Source of the DNA: Methylobacterium brachiatum
GTDB taxonomy: Bacteria > Pseudomonadota > Alphaproteobacteria > Rhizobiales > Beijerinckiaceae
Assembly (NCBI RefSeq): GCF_020523825.1
Contig: NZ_JAJALK010000028.1
Coordinates: forward strand, 1 to 49,205
DNA: 49,205 bases
Reading direction: 5' to 3'
This document shows positions 32,888-41,355 of this stretch, piece by piece (positions within the stretch are counted from its first letter, which is position 1; the number at the start of each line of letters is the position of its first letter). The position numbers and the translations under genes are program-made. The notes under the pieces were generated by a model. The model did not search any database and was not told where the DNA came from. It saw only the letters and a list, made by a program, of their open reading frames with translations.

Positions 32888-33514
32888 CCTCGACGCAGGC
32901 CGTCGGGCAGCGAGCCGCGGAACGGAGCACGCCGTTGCACTCGGCTCTGCCAACCGCAATCCGTCGCCGTGAACGCCCCACTCGTGCCGGGATCCAGCCC
33001 AGACGCGCGGGCTGTTTGGCGGCCTATTCCGAGGCTCACGGCAGCGCGCCAGGCTCGCGGCAAGGTCCAAAAACGCTGCAGAGTCAGGATGCGCCCGCCG
33101 CGAGCATAGCAGTGATCCTCAAGCTGCCTTTCCCACGTAAAAAATGAATTCATAATAATGAAGCACTATGATGCTTATAAATAGGAGTCCTAATGGTAGA
33201 GACAGATGTGATAAGTAAATTTTAATATCAACAGATGGCGCGCCAAGCAAGAAGCTCGATGCATTCTACAGCGCCTGTATTTGTCTTTTCTCAGACAAGA
33301 AGCGCTTCTGTGTTTACGGTCGTCTCGTCAAAGCCGATCAAGCGCGACAGCTTCGCCGAGCACCGAGATGCGAGCCGTCAACGCGCGGACCGCCGCGCGC
33401 ATCGTCCTGCGTCAGGCGCGGCATGATGCTTTGGTCAGCCGCATGGCCCAGGCGGCTCTGGCGACTGACCTGTAGTCTCCGCTTTAGCCTTCCATCCAGG
33501 GTACAGCCGAGGGG
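32888..33514. other. gap with an AT-rich stretch and a 10-codon frame
   Basis: The region from 33140 to 33235 is sharply AT-rich. It contains AGGAG (33184-33188) followed after 4 bases by ATG 33193 and a short frame MVETDVISKF ending at TAA 33225. The pairing of a strong ribosome site with a tiny frame could mean a leader peptide. A 35-codon frame starting at 33368 (MRAVNARTAARIVLRQARHD) is also possible. The rest shows nothing recognisable. Confidence 0.35.
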
Positions 33515-33976
33515 TCAGGTGGTTCTGCGGCCCTTGCGCTCAGCCATGGCACCGGGACGGCCGAGCCCTATCGCTCTGGCCAGGGCAGAGCGCTGCTCGG
33601 CGTAGCTCGGGGCGACCATCGGGTAGTCCGCCGGCAGGCCGTAGTGCTCCCGGTAGCTCCGCGGATGCAGACCATGCACCGTAAGGTGGCGCTTGAGCGT
33701 CTTGTAGATCCTTCCGTCGATGAAGCTGACGATCCCGTCGTGCCGGACCGACTTGCGGATCTGCGCTGGGCTCGGCTTCTCGACGTCGCTCTGCGCCGCC
33801 GGGCCGCTCTCGGCCGTCGGGGTGCCGGAGACGAGCCCGGCGATCGCGCCGTGCACGCGCGCGATCAGGGGCGGCAGCTCGGAGGCCGGCACCGGATTGT
33901 TCGACACGTAAGCGGCGACGATCTCGGCGACCAGTTCGATGAGATCGGCATCACAAGCTAAGGTTTTTTCCGCCAC
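33515..33976 (-). CDS. Ros/MucR-type regulator lacking the first zinc ligand
   Basis: A 153-residue DNA-binding protein. The C-terminal half has the MucR pattern PSPAQIRKSVRHDGIVSFID, then GRIYKTLKRHLTVHGLHPRS, REHYGLPADYPMVAPSYAEQ and RSALARAIGLGR. In the usual zinc finger the first ligand is Cys in a VCLEDG-like context; here it is Ser (VSFIDG), while the Asp and both His residues remain. Some family members are known to fold without zinc, so it may still bind DNA. The N-terminal helical region, ELVAEIVAAYVSNNPVPASELPPLI, would form oligomers. The upstream AT-rich DNA is a typical MucR autoregulatory target. Confidence 0.86.
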   Translation of the reverse strand: MAEKTLACDADLIELVAEIVAAYVSNNPVPASELPPLIARVHGAIAGLVSGTPTAESGPAAQSDVEKPSPAQIRKSVRHDGIVSFIDGRIYKTLKRHLTVHGLHPRSYREHYGLPADYPMVAPSYAEQRSALARAIGLGRPGAMAERKGRRTT

Positions 33977-34161
33977 TTCGTGCGTCCCCGATTGATCCGG
34001 CGGCTCGACCGCCGCCGTATTCAGACCATAAAGAAATCTAAGTCAATATCCGCCCACATTACAATTCCGTACTTGATCATAACCCGAACGTCTGGATGTA
34101 TACCACCGCATCAAACAGGTAGGCTGGATCGAAAAGACTTTGTTGAGCCGATTAGTGATTT

Positions 34162-34245
34162 GTGCGGCTCCTGCGCGAAGAGCAAGGTGCCTCTGCCGTC
34201 GCGCGTGAGCTCAAGCTCAGCCGAACTACGGTCCGACGGGAGTAG
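34162..34245 (+). pseudogene. C-terminal remnant of a serine recombinase
   Basis: The plus strand reads RLLREEQGASAVARELKLSR and TTVRRE before TAG at 34243-34245. This matches the C-terminal helix-turn-helix of the intact recombinase at 30302-30907 (RLLRDGRSASAVARELKVSR) with a few changes. No catalytic domain precedes it, so it is debris from a related element. Confidence 0.6.
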
Positions 34246-34365
34246 GAGACGATGCGGCGAGTTGAGCACCCATGGGCGGTTCGGAGGCCCATGCCAGCTT
34301 GTTCAGGTAATGAGGAAGGCACACCTTTAGCTGCTTGTCCGGCCAAGCTGTGGCAGGATCGGGTT

Positions 34366-34794
34366 ATGCCGATCCGGCCCGAGCATCGCTTCTTCTACCC
34401 GATCGACTGGCCGCAGCTCTCGGCCATGATCCGCTTCCGGCGCGCCGGCGGCCGTTGCGAGAACTGTAAGCGCCCGCACGGACAGACCGTGTTCCACCTC
34501 GGCGATGGCCGCTGGTGGGATCGCGAAGTCGGCGCCTGGCGTGACGGGCGCGGCAGGCGCGTGCGCGTGGCCGTCGGTGCGGTCGATCTGCTCGGGCGCG
34601 TGCGCCGGACGCGGGTCGTGCTGGCGGCCGCCCATCGCGACCACGACACCAGCAACAACGCGGGCGCGAACCTCGTGGCCTTCTGCCAGCGCTGCCATCT
34701 GATCCACGACCGCCCCGAGCACCGGAGGCGGCGCTGGCTCACCCTGTTTCGGCGCAAGGCGCTCGGGGATCTGTTTCGAGGACCCTACGCCTGA
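34366..34794 (+). CDS. HNH endonuclease-like protein
   Basis: A 142-residue protein starting MPIRPEHRFFYPIDWPQLSA with AGGA upstream. It has a CENC pair near residue 28 and a second pair in FCQRCHLIHD. The HNH pattern is AAHRDHDTSNNAGANLVAFC and CHLIHDRPEH, giving the His, Asn and His positions with two CxxC pairs binding structural zinc. Such proteins nick or cut DNA in phages, plasmids and restriction systems. It lies between two MucR-like genes on the other strand. The target is unknown. Confidence 0.78.
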   Translation: MPIRPEHRFFYPIDWPQLSAMIRFRRAGGRCENCKRPHGQTVFHLGDGRWWDREVGAWRDGRGRRVRVAVGAVDLLGRVRRTRVVLAAAHRDHDTSNNAGANLVAFCQRCHLIHDRPEHRRRRWLTLFRRKALGDLFRGPYA

Positions 34795-34817
34795 ATGGAC
34801 GCCCCGGTTCTCGACCG

Positions 34818-35330
34818 CTACGCCTCAGCCGACATCTTGGCCTTCCGCGCCCGGCCCGCTCGCTTCGGCTGCTTTGCGACGGCCTCAGCGCCTTCAGCGA
34901 CCTTCGGAACCGCCTTCCGGCGTTGCTGTCCAAGGCCGACGCTCTTGGCCAGCGCCGAACGCACCTCGGAGTAGCTGGTCGCCACCATCGGGTAGTCGCG
35001 CGGCAGCCCCCACTTCTCACGATAGGCTTCAGGATCGAGCCCCAGCACCGTGAGATGCCGCTTGAGCGTCTTGTAGGGCTTGCCATCCTCGAAGCTGATC
35101 AGCGCCCCGTGGGTGATCGACTTCCGGATCTGGGCAGGCGTCGCCTTCGCGACCGCCGGAGTAGCCGGCGTAGCAGAGCCGCCGAGGCCGGCCAGCGCGG
35201 CGTGCGTAGTAGCAATCAGCGTCGCCAACTCCGCGGCGGGAACGGAATTGTTCGCCACATAGGCTGAGACGAGCCCCACCGTCAGCTCGATGTAGCCGAT
35301 GGCCTCGATCATCCCTGTATTCTCGTCCAC
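34818..35330 (-). CDS. Ros/MucR-type regulator lacking two zinc ligands
   Basis: A 170-residue paralogue of the regulator at 33515-33976. ATPAQIRKSITHGALISFED, then GKPYKTLKRHLTVLGLDPEA, REKWGLPRDYPMVATSYSEV and RSALAKSVGLGQ follow the family pattern. The first ligand Cys is replaced by Ser (ISFEDG) and the last His by Leu (HLTVLG), so zinc is unlikely to be bound. A basic tail of about 40 residues (QPKRAGRARKAKMSAEA) is longer than in most members and may add DNA contacts. The start has AT-rich DNA immediately upstream, a likely autoregulatory site. Confidence 0.86.
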   Translation of the reverse strand: MDENTGMIEAIGYIELTVGLVSAYVANNSVPAAELATLIATTHAALAGLGGSATPATPAVAKATPAQIRKSITHGALISFEDGKPYKTLKRHLTVLGLDPEAYREKWGLPRDYPMVATSYSEVRSALAKSVGLGQQRRKAVPKVAEGAEAVAKQPKRAGRARKAKMSAEA

Positions 35331-35759
35331 GTCGCACCTATTCTTGAGAGTGATAAGATATTGTATCGCCGCGCACGAAAGCGCAATGCACCCTCACGAG
35401 GAAAAGCTCCTGACGCCGCGTCCGGACTAAACCTCAAACACCGCTCTCGGCCTCAACGGCACTTATCCAGATGGTTGCTGCGCAGTTTCCGTCGTACCCA
35501 TTCTTCTCCCCTCTGCGCGCGGAAATCAGATCCTGTACGATCGGGCCAGCATCGGCGGCGTGCCGGGACCGCGCCACGCCCCGTCTGTGCATACCGCGCA
35601 GCGGGCGTCAACGAGCTGAGCCATTCGCGATCCGTGTGGCCCCAGCGGTCTGCCGGGACCGATGCGCTCCCCTATAGAGAAGCGGGATGCACACCACCGC
35701 GTACGGTCGCTCTCCTTCGAAATGGCCGCTCGCGATCCGGGTGGAATCGTCGGAGCGAC
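35331..35759. other. gap without a convincing gene
   Basis: The first 40 bases, upstream of the MucR-like gene, are AT-rich and probably hold its promoter. The remaining open frames read as low-quality sequence with no motif. No repeats or RNA features stand out. Confidence 0.4.
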
Positions 35760-36221
35760 ATGTCGATCAGCCGCCGCCAGCTCACCGCTTCGCTGATCGC
35801 AGCCGTCCACATCGCCGAGCGGCATGTGATCGCGGCCTTCATCGCCGATGCAGCGACGCAGTGCGCTCCCAACCCGTTCGCGCAGACGAGCGCCGGAGCC
35901 GTGCGCCAGATCTGGCGGCAGCGAGCCGCCGAGTTTCAGTCGTTCGACATCGCGGCGGCCGGGCTCGCCTGTCTGCTGACCGCCGTGTCCGATATGAGCG
36001 TGGAGGAGCCGCTGGTGCAGGAGATCCTGCGGGCCGGGCCGCACACCGCGAACGTATTCCATCGCGGCGATGGTTGCCGGATCGTCGGCGCCGTACTCTA
36101 CGGCAAGCCCGGTGTCGCCCTGCCGGTTCTTTCGGTACCCAGAGCGATGCGTTCAGCTCTTACCCGACAGTCACGCGCTCGCCTGCCGGCGGAGCAGCTC
36201 GACTTGTTTGCGCGGGTCTGA
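35760..36221 (+). CDS. helical protein of unknown function
   Basis: A 153-residue protein starting MSISRRQLTASLIAAVHIAE, with GGAGCG 2-8 bases upstream. The central part is helical (AGAVRQIWRQRAAEFQSFDI) and the end is basic (MRSALTRQSRARLPAEQLDL). No motif, signal peptide or membrane segment is recognised. The frame is open back to 35361 but the extension is not protein-like. It stands alone before the toxin-antitoxin pair. Confidence 0.5.
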   Translation: MSISRRQLTASLIAAVHIAERHVIAAFIADAATQCAPNPFAQTSAGAVRQIWRQRAAEFQSFDIAAAGLACLLTAVSDMSVEEPLVQEILRAGPHTANVFHRGDGCRIVGAVLYGKPGVALPVLSVPRAMRSALTRQSRARLPAEQLDLFARV

Positions 36222-36434
36222 GCTCGGCTGTTACCTCCTGAACGCTTCGAGCACGTCCGCCATCGCACTCTGCCGAGATCGGGTGTGGATCGGCGCGGAG
36301 TTCTGATGCCGACCGGCTTCGTGAGCACCCGAATGGCCAGATGTCGATGGCTCACAGCCTGGTGCCCCTTAAGACACAGGCCGACAGCTTGTTCACTGAA
36401 CGCGGCCGATCCCGAGGCCCACATCGCTAACTTG

Positions 36435-36458
36435 CCTAGCTAACGGATCCTAGCTAGG
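36435..36458. promoter_or_regulatory. palindromic operator of the toxin-antitoxin operon
   Basis: CCTAGCTA (36435-36442) and TAGCTAGG (36451-36458) are perfect 8-base inverted repeats with an 8-base spacer, ending next to the ribosome site AGGAA and 8 bases before the antitoxin start. Type II toxin-antitoxin operons usually repress themselves through such a site. A further GCTAAC repeat lies just upstream. Confidence 0.65.
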
Positions 36459-36465
36459 AATTGGT

Positions 36466-36714
36466 ATGGATCCGGTCAGCGTCTTCGATGCCAAGAACCG
36501 TCTCAGCGCTCTCCTCGATCAGGTCGAGCGGGGGCACGAGATCGTCATCACGCGCCGCGGCAAGGCCGTGGCCCGCCTCGTGCCCACTTCCATACCCGAT
36601 CGTCCGCATATGGCGGTCGAGAAACTGCGCGTTTTGCGAGAGGGGATCGCGGGGCGCGGCGAGCGGTTTGCCTGGACTGACCTGAAGGGCTACCGCGACG
36701 AAGGCCGGCGGTGA
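36466..36714 (+). CDS. PhD/YefM-type antitoxin
   Basis: An 82-residue antitoxin. The N-terminal PhD/YefM fold reads VSVFDAKNRLSALLDQVERG and HEIVITRRGKAVARLVP, which dimerises and binds DNA. The C-terminal part (EKLRVLREGIAGRGERFAWT) would wrap the toxin. Its stop overlaps the toxin start by 4 bases. A palindrome directly upstream is its probable operator. Confidence 0.9.
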   Translation: MDPVSVFDAKNRLSALLDQVERGHEIVITRRGKAVARLVPTSIPDRPHMAVEKLRVLREGIAGRGERFAWTDLKGYRDEGRR

Positions 36715-37124
36715 GCCACTGCGTCCTCGACTGCTCGGCGGCCCTGTCGTGGGTGCTGCCCGGCGAGAGTGACGCTGCGACGGACGCACTGCTCGATACG
36801 GTGGCCGCGGCCGGCGCAGTCGCGCCCGCGCTCTGGCCGTTCGAGGTCGCGAACGTGCTGCTGATGGCCGAGCGACGCGGTCGCATCATGCCGGCGGAAC
36901 GCCAACAGGCTTTGGTGCTCCTGGGCGAGTTGCAGATCCACATCGACGGACAAGCTGTAGCGCGCGCCTGGACGGATACGCTGGCACTCGCGCAGGTGCA
37001 TCGCTTGACGGTGTACGATGCCAGCTATCTCGAGCTCGCGGTTCGGCTTGGCCTGCCGCTCGCTTCTCGCGACATGGAACTACGTTCTGCCGCCTCGGCG
37101 TGTGGCGTGTCGCTGTCGATCTGA
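36711..37124 (+). CDS. vapC: VapC-type PIN toxin
   Basis: A 137-residue PIN-domain ribonuclease toxin, starting with GTG at 36711. The acidic active-site residues lie in VLDCSAALSWV (Asp), WPFEVANVLL (Glu), and TVYDASYLELA and LASRDMEL (Asp). VapC toxins cleave tRNA or rRNA. The frame is intact, so this pair is probably functional, in contrast to the frameshifted copy at 29361-29751. Confidence 0.92.
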   Translation: MSHCVLDCSAALSWVLPGESDAATDALLDTVAAAGAVAPALWPFEVANVLLMAERRGRIMPAERQQALVLLGELQIHIDGQAVARAWTDTLALAQVHRLTVYDASYLELAVRLGLPLASRDMELRSAASACGVSLSI

Positions 37125-37769
37125 CGCTTGCAACATCCAAATCTGATGAAGCTCACCACTCTCCGATGATTGCCCCTTGCAATGTAGTCACCGATACGCT
37201 TGTAGTCGGCTTCGACATCGTCGGTGAAGACGGCAATCGTGTCCTGCTATCGTCGAGCTTGCCTTAACTCATTCACCACTCGACTTCGGACCCGAGCGGC
37301 CGGGGGGACCCGGTCAGCGTCTTCAAGGCCTTGCACGATCGCAGCGCCGAGGGCCAACAAGTGCACCCGCGTTCCTCGATCAGACGCACTCCTTCGCGCG
37401 GCATTTCGCTCCAGGAGAGATCATCGTGCTGTTCCTCGGCCTTGACCCGTTCTGCCGAGCTTGAATTTACCGGCCATGGCCGTCGCGCTTGACCGGTCGC
37501 GTTCGTAGCGGCGGCGATGTCGTTTCCGGTTCGGGGGAGCCTGAGCGTGGAGGGGTCGCCTGTTTCACCTGGGTCGTCGCTTCGACCTCCTCACATTTCT
37601 TCTTCGCGCGTGCCCATGCCTCGGTCTCGAGCGGTCTCCAGATCGCGTGCAGCTCATGTGTGTCAAATCGCTTTGAAGATCAGACCCTTTTTTGGAGTGG
37701 GCCCCTTGGGTTGGGCGGATTGGGCAGGGCTGATTGACCGGATGGCCAGGTCTTCGAAGGATGAAGACC
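37125..37769. other. gap upstream of the IS3 remnant
   Basis: No convincing gene. The 15-mer CCGGTCAGCGTCTTC at 37310-37324 also occurs at the beginning of the antitoxin gene (36472-36486); translating around it gives DPVSVFKA, so it may be a remnant of a second antitoxin gene. The section from about 37650 is probably the left end of the IS3-type element, but I cannot fix its boundary. Confidence 0.35.
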
Positions 37770-38573
37770 ATGGCACGACACCGTTCCCACAGCGTCGCGT
37801 TCAAGCGTCAGGTCGCGCAGGAGTACCTATCCGGCGAGACGCTGCACGGCCTGGCCAAGCGCCACGATCTCTCGCGCAACCTCGTGCGGGTCTGGGTGCA
37901 GAAGTACGAGACCGGCGCGTTCGACGACGACGCGGCCGCCGCCGGCACGATCCAAGCCTACGAGGCGCGCATCGCCGCGCTCGAACGGCTCGTCGGCCGG
38001 CAAGCGCTTGAGCTTGAGTTTTTAAAAGGGGCTCTGCGTCAGGGACGGCCGCCGAGAAGCGGGCCTACGTCCGTGATCACCGGCCCGACAGCCTCTCCGT
38101 CGCTGAGGGACGTCGGCTGATGGGTCTGGCGCGCTCCACCTACTACGACGCTCCGAGGCGGGCTGCCGACGACACCGCCCTCGTCGAGGCGATGGCGGCG
38201 ATCTGCGACGCGTTCGAAGCGTACGGCTGGCGCCGCGTCCAAGCGGCCCTGCGCCAACAAGGATGGCGGGTGAATCACGACGTCGCGGTGATGGGCGGCT
38301 TCGTCTACGTCGCGATCATCCTGGATGCCTGGTCGCGGCGGGTGGTCGGCTACGCGCTCAGCCGTTCCATCGATGCCCGCCTGACCGTCGCGGCCCTGCG
38401 CGCGGCGATCGAGCGGCGTCGGCCGGCACCGGGACTGACCCACCACACGGACCGCGGCAGTCAACCCAATACGCTGGCGAGGCGTATCGGAAGGTGTTGG
38501 TCAAGCACGGGATCGTCGGTTCGATGGGCGGACGCGGCAACCCCTACAACTGTGAGGGCGAAGCCGAATGACC
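37770..38573 (+). pseudogene. degenerate IS3-family insertion sequence (OrfA and OrfB)
   Basis: OrfA (from 37770) reads MARHRSHSVAFKRQVAQEYL with the helix-turn-helix LHGLAKRHDLSRNLVRVWVQ, then a leucine zipper. At about 38020 TTTTTAAAAGG is a typical slippage site leading to OrfB, which continues MGLARSTYYDAPRRAADDTA and GWRRVQAALRQQGWRVNH. About 75 codons, with the first catalytic Asp, are then missing, and the match resumes at VYVAIILDAWSRRVVGYALS. A short insertion after DRGSQ shifts the frame, and the element ends at GRGNPYN. It cannot transpose on its own. Confidence 0.85.
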
Positions 38574-38832
38574 GAGCTACTCGACCGCTACCGATCTATC
38601 TCGTCGGTGTGACTGGGACGACCAGCCGAAACTATACGATTTCCAAATCTTTCCTGCATTGGAATGACCTGAAAGAAATTATTAACCATAAGCTACTATC
38701 CGCATATCGATAGAAATATTTGGCAATAAAATAACTTGATATGTTAGAAAATCGCGATCAATCCGAGTGCATGCATAACCACCAATAGAAATGGCCAATA
38801 GGCGAAACCATTGTAAGAAGGCGCACTACATA

Positions 38833-39522
38833 ATGAATGTCCCCTTGAAAATCAGCCCGTCCGACAAGCCCTCAAATACAGCTATCGCAAGTAACACAGC
38901 AGCAAGCAGCACTACAGGCAATCAGCAGATAGCCGGCAATTTTACTCAGTTCCTCACGCTGCTGACCACGCAGTTGAAGAACCAAAATCCGCTCTCGCCC
39001 ATGGATACAAATCAGTTCACTCAACAATTGGTACAGTTCGCTCAGGTCGAGCAGCAGCTGAAATCCAACGACCGGCTGGACTCGATCGCGAGCAGCGCGA
39101 GGAATTCCGAGGCCGCCTCCCTTTCAAGCTATATCGGCAAATCAATCACCACCGATGGGATAACGTCGGAACTCGGAAGCTCCGGCGCAACCTGGAGTCT
39201 TTCCGCGCCTCGAGCCACAAGCAAAGCTACGATCACGATCAGCGATAGCAAGAACACCGTCGTCGGCATCCAAACGCAGCCTCTTAGCGCCGGAACCCAA
39301 AGTTTTTCCTGGGACGGGCGTACATCATCGGGCCTGAAGGCTCCTGCTGGGCTCTACACCATCAAAGTCGATGCCGTTGACGCATCAGGCCAGAAGGTCA
39401 TCGTGGATACGGCGGTGAGCGGCAAAGTCGATGGCATCGATCTCGCCGGTAGCGCTCCAGCACTCATGGTCGGAAAAAATCGCGTCACGACATCGGCGAT
39501 CAAACAGGTGTCGGGTTTGTAG
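38833..39522 (+). CDS. flgD: flagellar hook-capping protein FlgD
   Basis: A 229-residue protein starting MNVPLKISPSDKPSN with a Ser/Thr/Asn-rich N-terminus. The conserved FlgD segment is FTQFLTLLTTQLKNQNPLSPMDTNQFTQQLVQFAQVEQQLK. The C-terminal half has the FlgD Ig-like region (TITISDSKNTVVG, SFSWDGRTSSGLKAPAGLYTIKVDAVD). FlgD caps the growing hook. The start at 38833 is preferred because upstream residues are atypical. The gene and its upstream DNA are clearly more AT-rich than the surroundings, a sign of transfer. It follows IS3 debris and is 5 bases from flgH. Confidence 0.88.
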   Translation: MNVPLKISPSDKPSNTAIASNTAASSTTGNQQIAGNFTQFLTLLTTQLKNQNPLSPMDTNQFTQQLVQFAQVEQQLKSNDRLDSIASSARNSEAASLSSYIGKSITTDGITSELGSSGATWSLSAPRATSKATITISDSKNTVVGIQTQPLSAGTQSFSWDGRTSSGLKAPAGLYTIKVDAVDASGQKVIVDTAVSGKVDGIDLAGSAPALMVGKNRVTTSAIKQVSGL

Positions 39523-39527
39523 GCGCG

Positions 39528-40334
39528 ATGGCCTCGAACGGATCTGCAGTAGAAGTATTCGAGTTTTCCTGCGGGCTGCACGGGGACCTCAGGACACGCC
39601 TTGAACGACATGTCGCCGTGGCGCTGATCGCCGGCGTGCTCGGCGCCTGCAACACCGCGGACCGCCTCTCCCAGGTCGGCGCAACCCCGGCCTTGTCGGC
39701 GATTGAGGACCCCACCACCCAGTCCGGCTACAAGCCGGTGCGCATGCCGATGCCCGACGTACAACCGGTCTCCTACGCGCCGAACTCGCTTTGGCGCACG
39801 GGATCCCGCGCCTTCTTCAAGAACCAACGCGCAGCCCGGCTGGGTGATCTCTTGACAGTGAAGGTCAACGTCACCGACAAGGCCAATCTCGCCAATGAGA
39901 CCAAACGCTCACGCGCTGACAGCGAGAGCTTCGGCCTACCGAACGCGCTGGGACTGGAGAACAACGCGGTCGGCAAGGCGTACGGCGTCGGTGGCTCCGC
40001 CCTCCTGAGCGCGAAATCGGCGACCGCCAACGACGGCACCGGCTCGGTCCAGCGGGCCGAGACCGTGACGACGAACGTCGCCGCCGTGGTCACTCAGGTG
40101 CTGCCCAACGGCAACCTCGTGGTCGAGGGCAAGCAGGAGATCCGGGTCAACTTCGAGGTCCGTGAACTGATCGTCGCCGGCGTGGTCCGGCCGGAGGACA
40201 TCGACTCGGACAACACCATCGACTCGACCAAGATCGCCCAGGCCCGGATCGCTTATGGCGGGCGCGGCCAGATCACCGACGTGCAGCAGCCGCGTTACGG
40301 CCAGCAGATCGTCGATATCTTGCTGCCGTTCTGA
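39528..40334 (+). CDS. flgH: flagellar L-ring protein FlgH
   Basis: A 268-residue outer-membrane lipoprotein. The N-terminus has a basic stretch then VAVALIAGVLGAC, where LGAC is a lipobox and Cys41 the lipid site. The mature part has SLWRTGSRAFFKNQRAARLGDLLTVKV and SVQRAETVTTNVAAVVTQVLPNGNLVVEGKQEI, ending QIVDILLPF, which are FlgH signatures. The start at 39528, 5 bases after flgD, leaves an unusually long leader of about 28 residues before the hydrophobic core. The gene is more GC-rich than flgD. Confidence 0.9.
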   Translation: MASNGSAVEVFEFSCGLHGDLRTRLERHVAVALIAGVLGACNTADRLSQVGATPALSAIEDPTTQSGYKPVRMPMPDVQPVSYAPNSLWRTGSRAFFKNQRAARLGDLLTVKVNVTDKANLANETKRSRADSESFGLPNALGLENNAVGKAYGVGGSALLSAKSATANDGTGSVQRAETVTTNVAAVVTQVLPNGNLVVEGKQEIRVNFEVRELIVAGVVRPEDIDSDNTIDSTKIAQARIAYGGRGQITDVQQPRYGQQIVDILLPF

Positions 40335-40473
40335 AGCGCAGGCTCGCGGTTGGGCGGATGAATCCGGGCGCGTTCGAGCGATGTACCGGCAGGAGGCCCT
40401 GCACCTGACGCGGGAGCAGGCACTCCGAACCAAAGGACATTACTGATAATCATTCGAGAATGGAAATGATGCG

Positions 40474-40884
40474 ATGCCGGAAGTTAATTCGCTCAAATCC
40501 GCCTCAGATATTTTAGCAGCCGGACGTAAGATCCAGCAAGGTCAAATTCGTACGATATCCGAGAATATAGCGAACGCGAATGCGACCGCCAATAATCCAG
40601 GAGGTGTACCATACAGCCGCAAGATTGCTGTGTTCAGCCCGATCGTTCCAGACAGCGATGACGATCCGGTCGGCCATATCGTGAAGGATACGACCCCATT
40701 TCGAACCCGGTATGATCCTTCGAACGTCGCTGCGAGTGAAAACGGTTTCGTCATGCTGCCGAATGTCGATACGATGGTCGAGTTTTCGAATTTCCAGGCC
40801 GCGACGCGTTCCTATGAATTGAGTTATAGTGCTTCGTCCAAGATAGATGCAGTAACCCAGGCCACCATCGATCTTCTGAAGTAA
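40474..40884 (+). CDS. flgC: flagellar basal-body rod protein FlgC (second copy)
   Basis: A 136-residue protein with the FlgC pattern AAGRKIQQGQIRTISENIANANATAN, PYSRKIAVFSP and the C-terminal EFSNFQAATRSYELSYSASS. It is of normal family length. Base composition is AT-rich like flgD. A perfect palindrome (GTAATAA and TTATTAC around A, 40881-40895) covers the stop codon and may act as a weak terminator. It follows flgH after 139 bases that hold no other convincing gene. The order flgD-flgH-flgC is not the usual flagellar operon order. Confidence 0.88.
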   Translation: MPEVNSLKSASDILAAGRKIQQGQIRTISENIANANATANNPGGVPYSRKIAVFSPIVPDSDDDPVGHIVKDTTPFRTRYDPSNVAASENGFVMLPNVDTMVEFSNFQAATRSYELSYSASSKIDAVTQATIDLLK

Positions 40885-41040
40885 TAAATTATTACTTGTT
40901 GTAGCTCGTGATTAGGCCTAGCATGAAGCCGCGGGATCGTCGTAGCGCAAAAGCATGTGATGCTGGTGTTATTGCCCCTGAACATTAAAGGGGCATCGAT
41001 ATACGGTAGGGTTCTGGCGGGTTCCTGGCGACGACGTGGG

Positions 41041-41340
41041 CTAGTTTCGCATGCGTCTGTAGGCGAGGAGCTTTTCGCCATCGCTGCGGATCTCCCCGCG
41101 CGGCCCGACGAACCTGTAGAGGGTCTGGCGGATAATGCCGAGTTCGACGCAGAAGTCGTTGACACAGGTTTCGGGTTTACCCATCGCGGCCTGAGCCAGA
41201 CGCAGCTTGGCGGGTGTCATTTTGAAGGGGCGGCCGCCCTTGCGGCCCCGCGCCCGTGCCGCGGCCAGCCCGGCCTTCGTGCGCTCGGAAATCAGCTCGC
41301 GCTCGAACTCGGTCCTGTGCTGGAGCAGGTGGACGACCGC
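41041..41340 (-). pseudogene. C-terminal remnant of a serine resolvase
   Basis: The minus strand encodes TEFERELISERTKAGLAAAR, ARGRKGGRPFKMTPAKLRLA and a helix-turn-helix LGIIRQTLYRFVGPRGEI. This is the E-helix end and DNA-binding domain of a resolvase; the catalytic Ser domain is gone. The break near 41340 coincides with the truncated start of a BrnT-like toxin on the other strand, so a deletion or insertion joined them. Confidence 0.75.
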
Positions 41341-41355
41341 CGGGACTAGGGGGAG

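Noticed and set aside
38120..38713. OrfB of the IS3 element as an intact transposase
   Set aside because: An internal deletion removes the first catalytic residue, and a later insertion shifts the frame.
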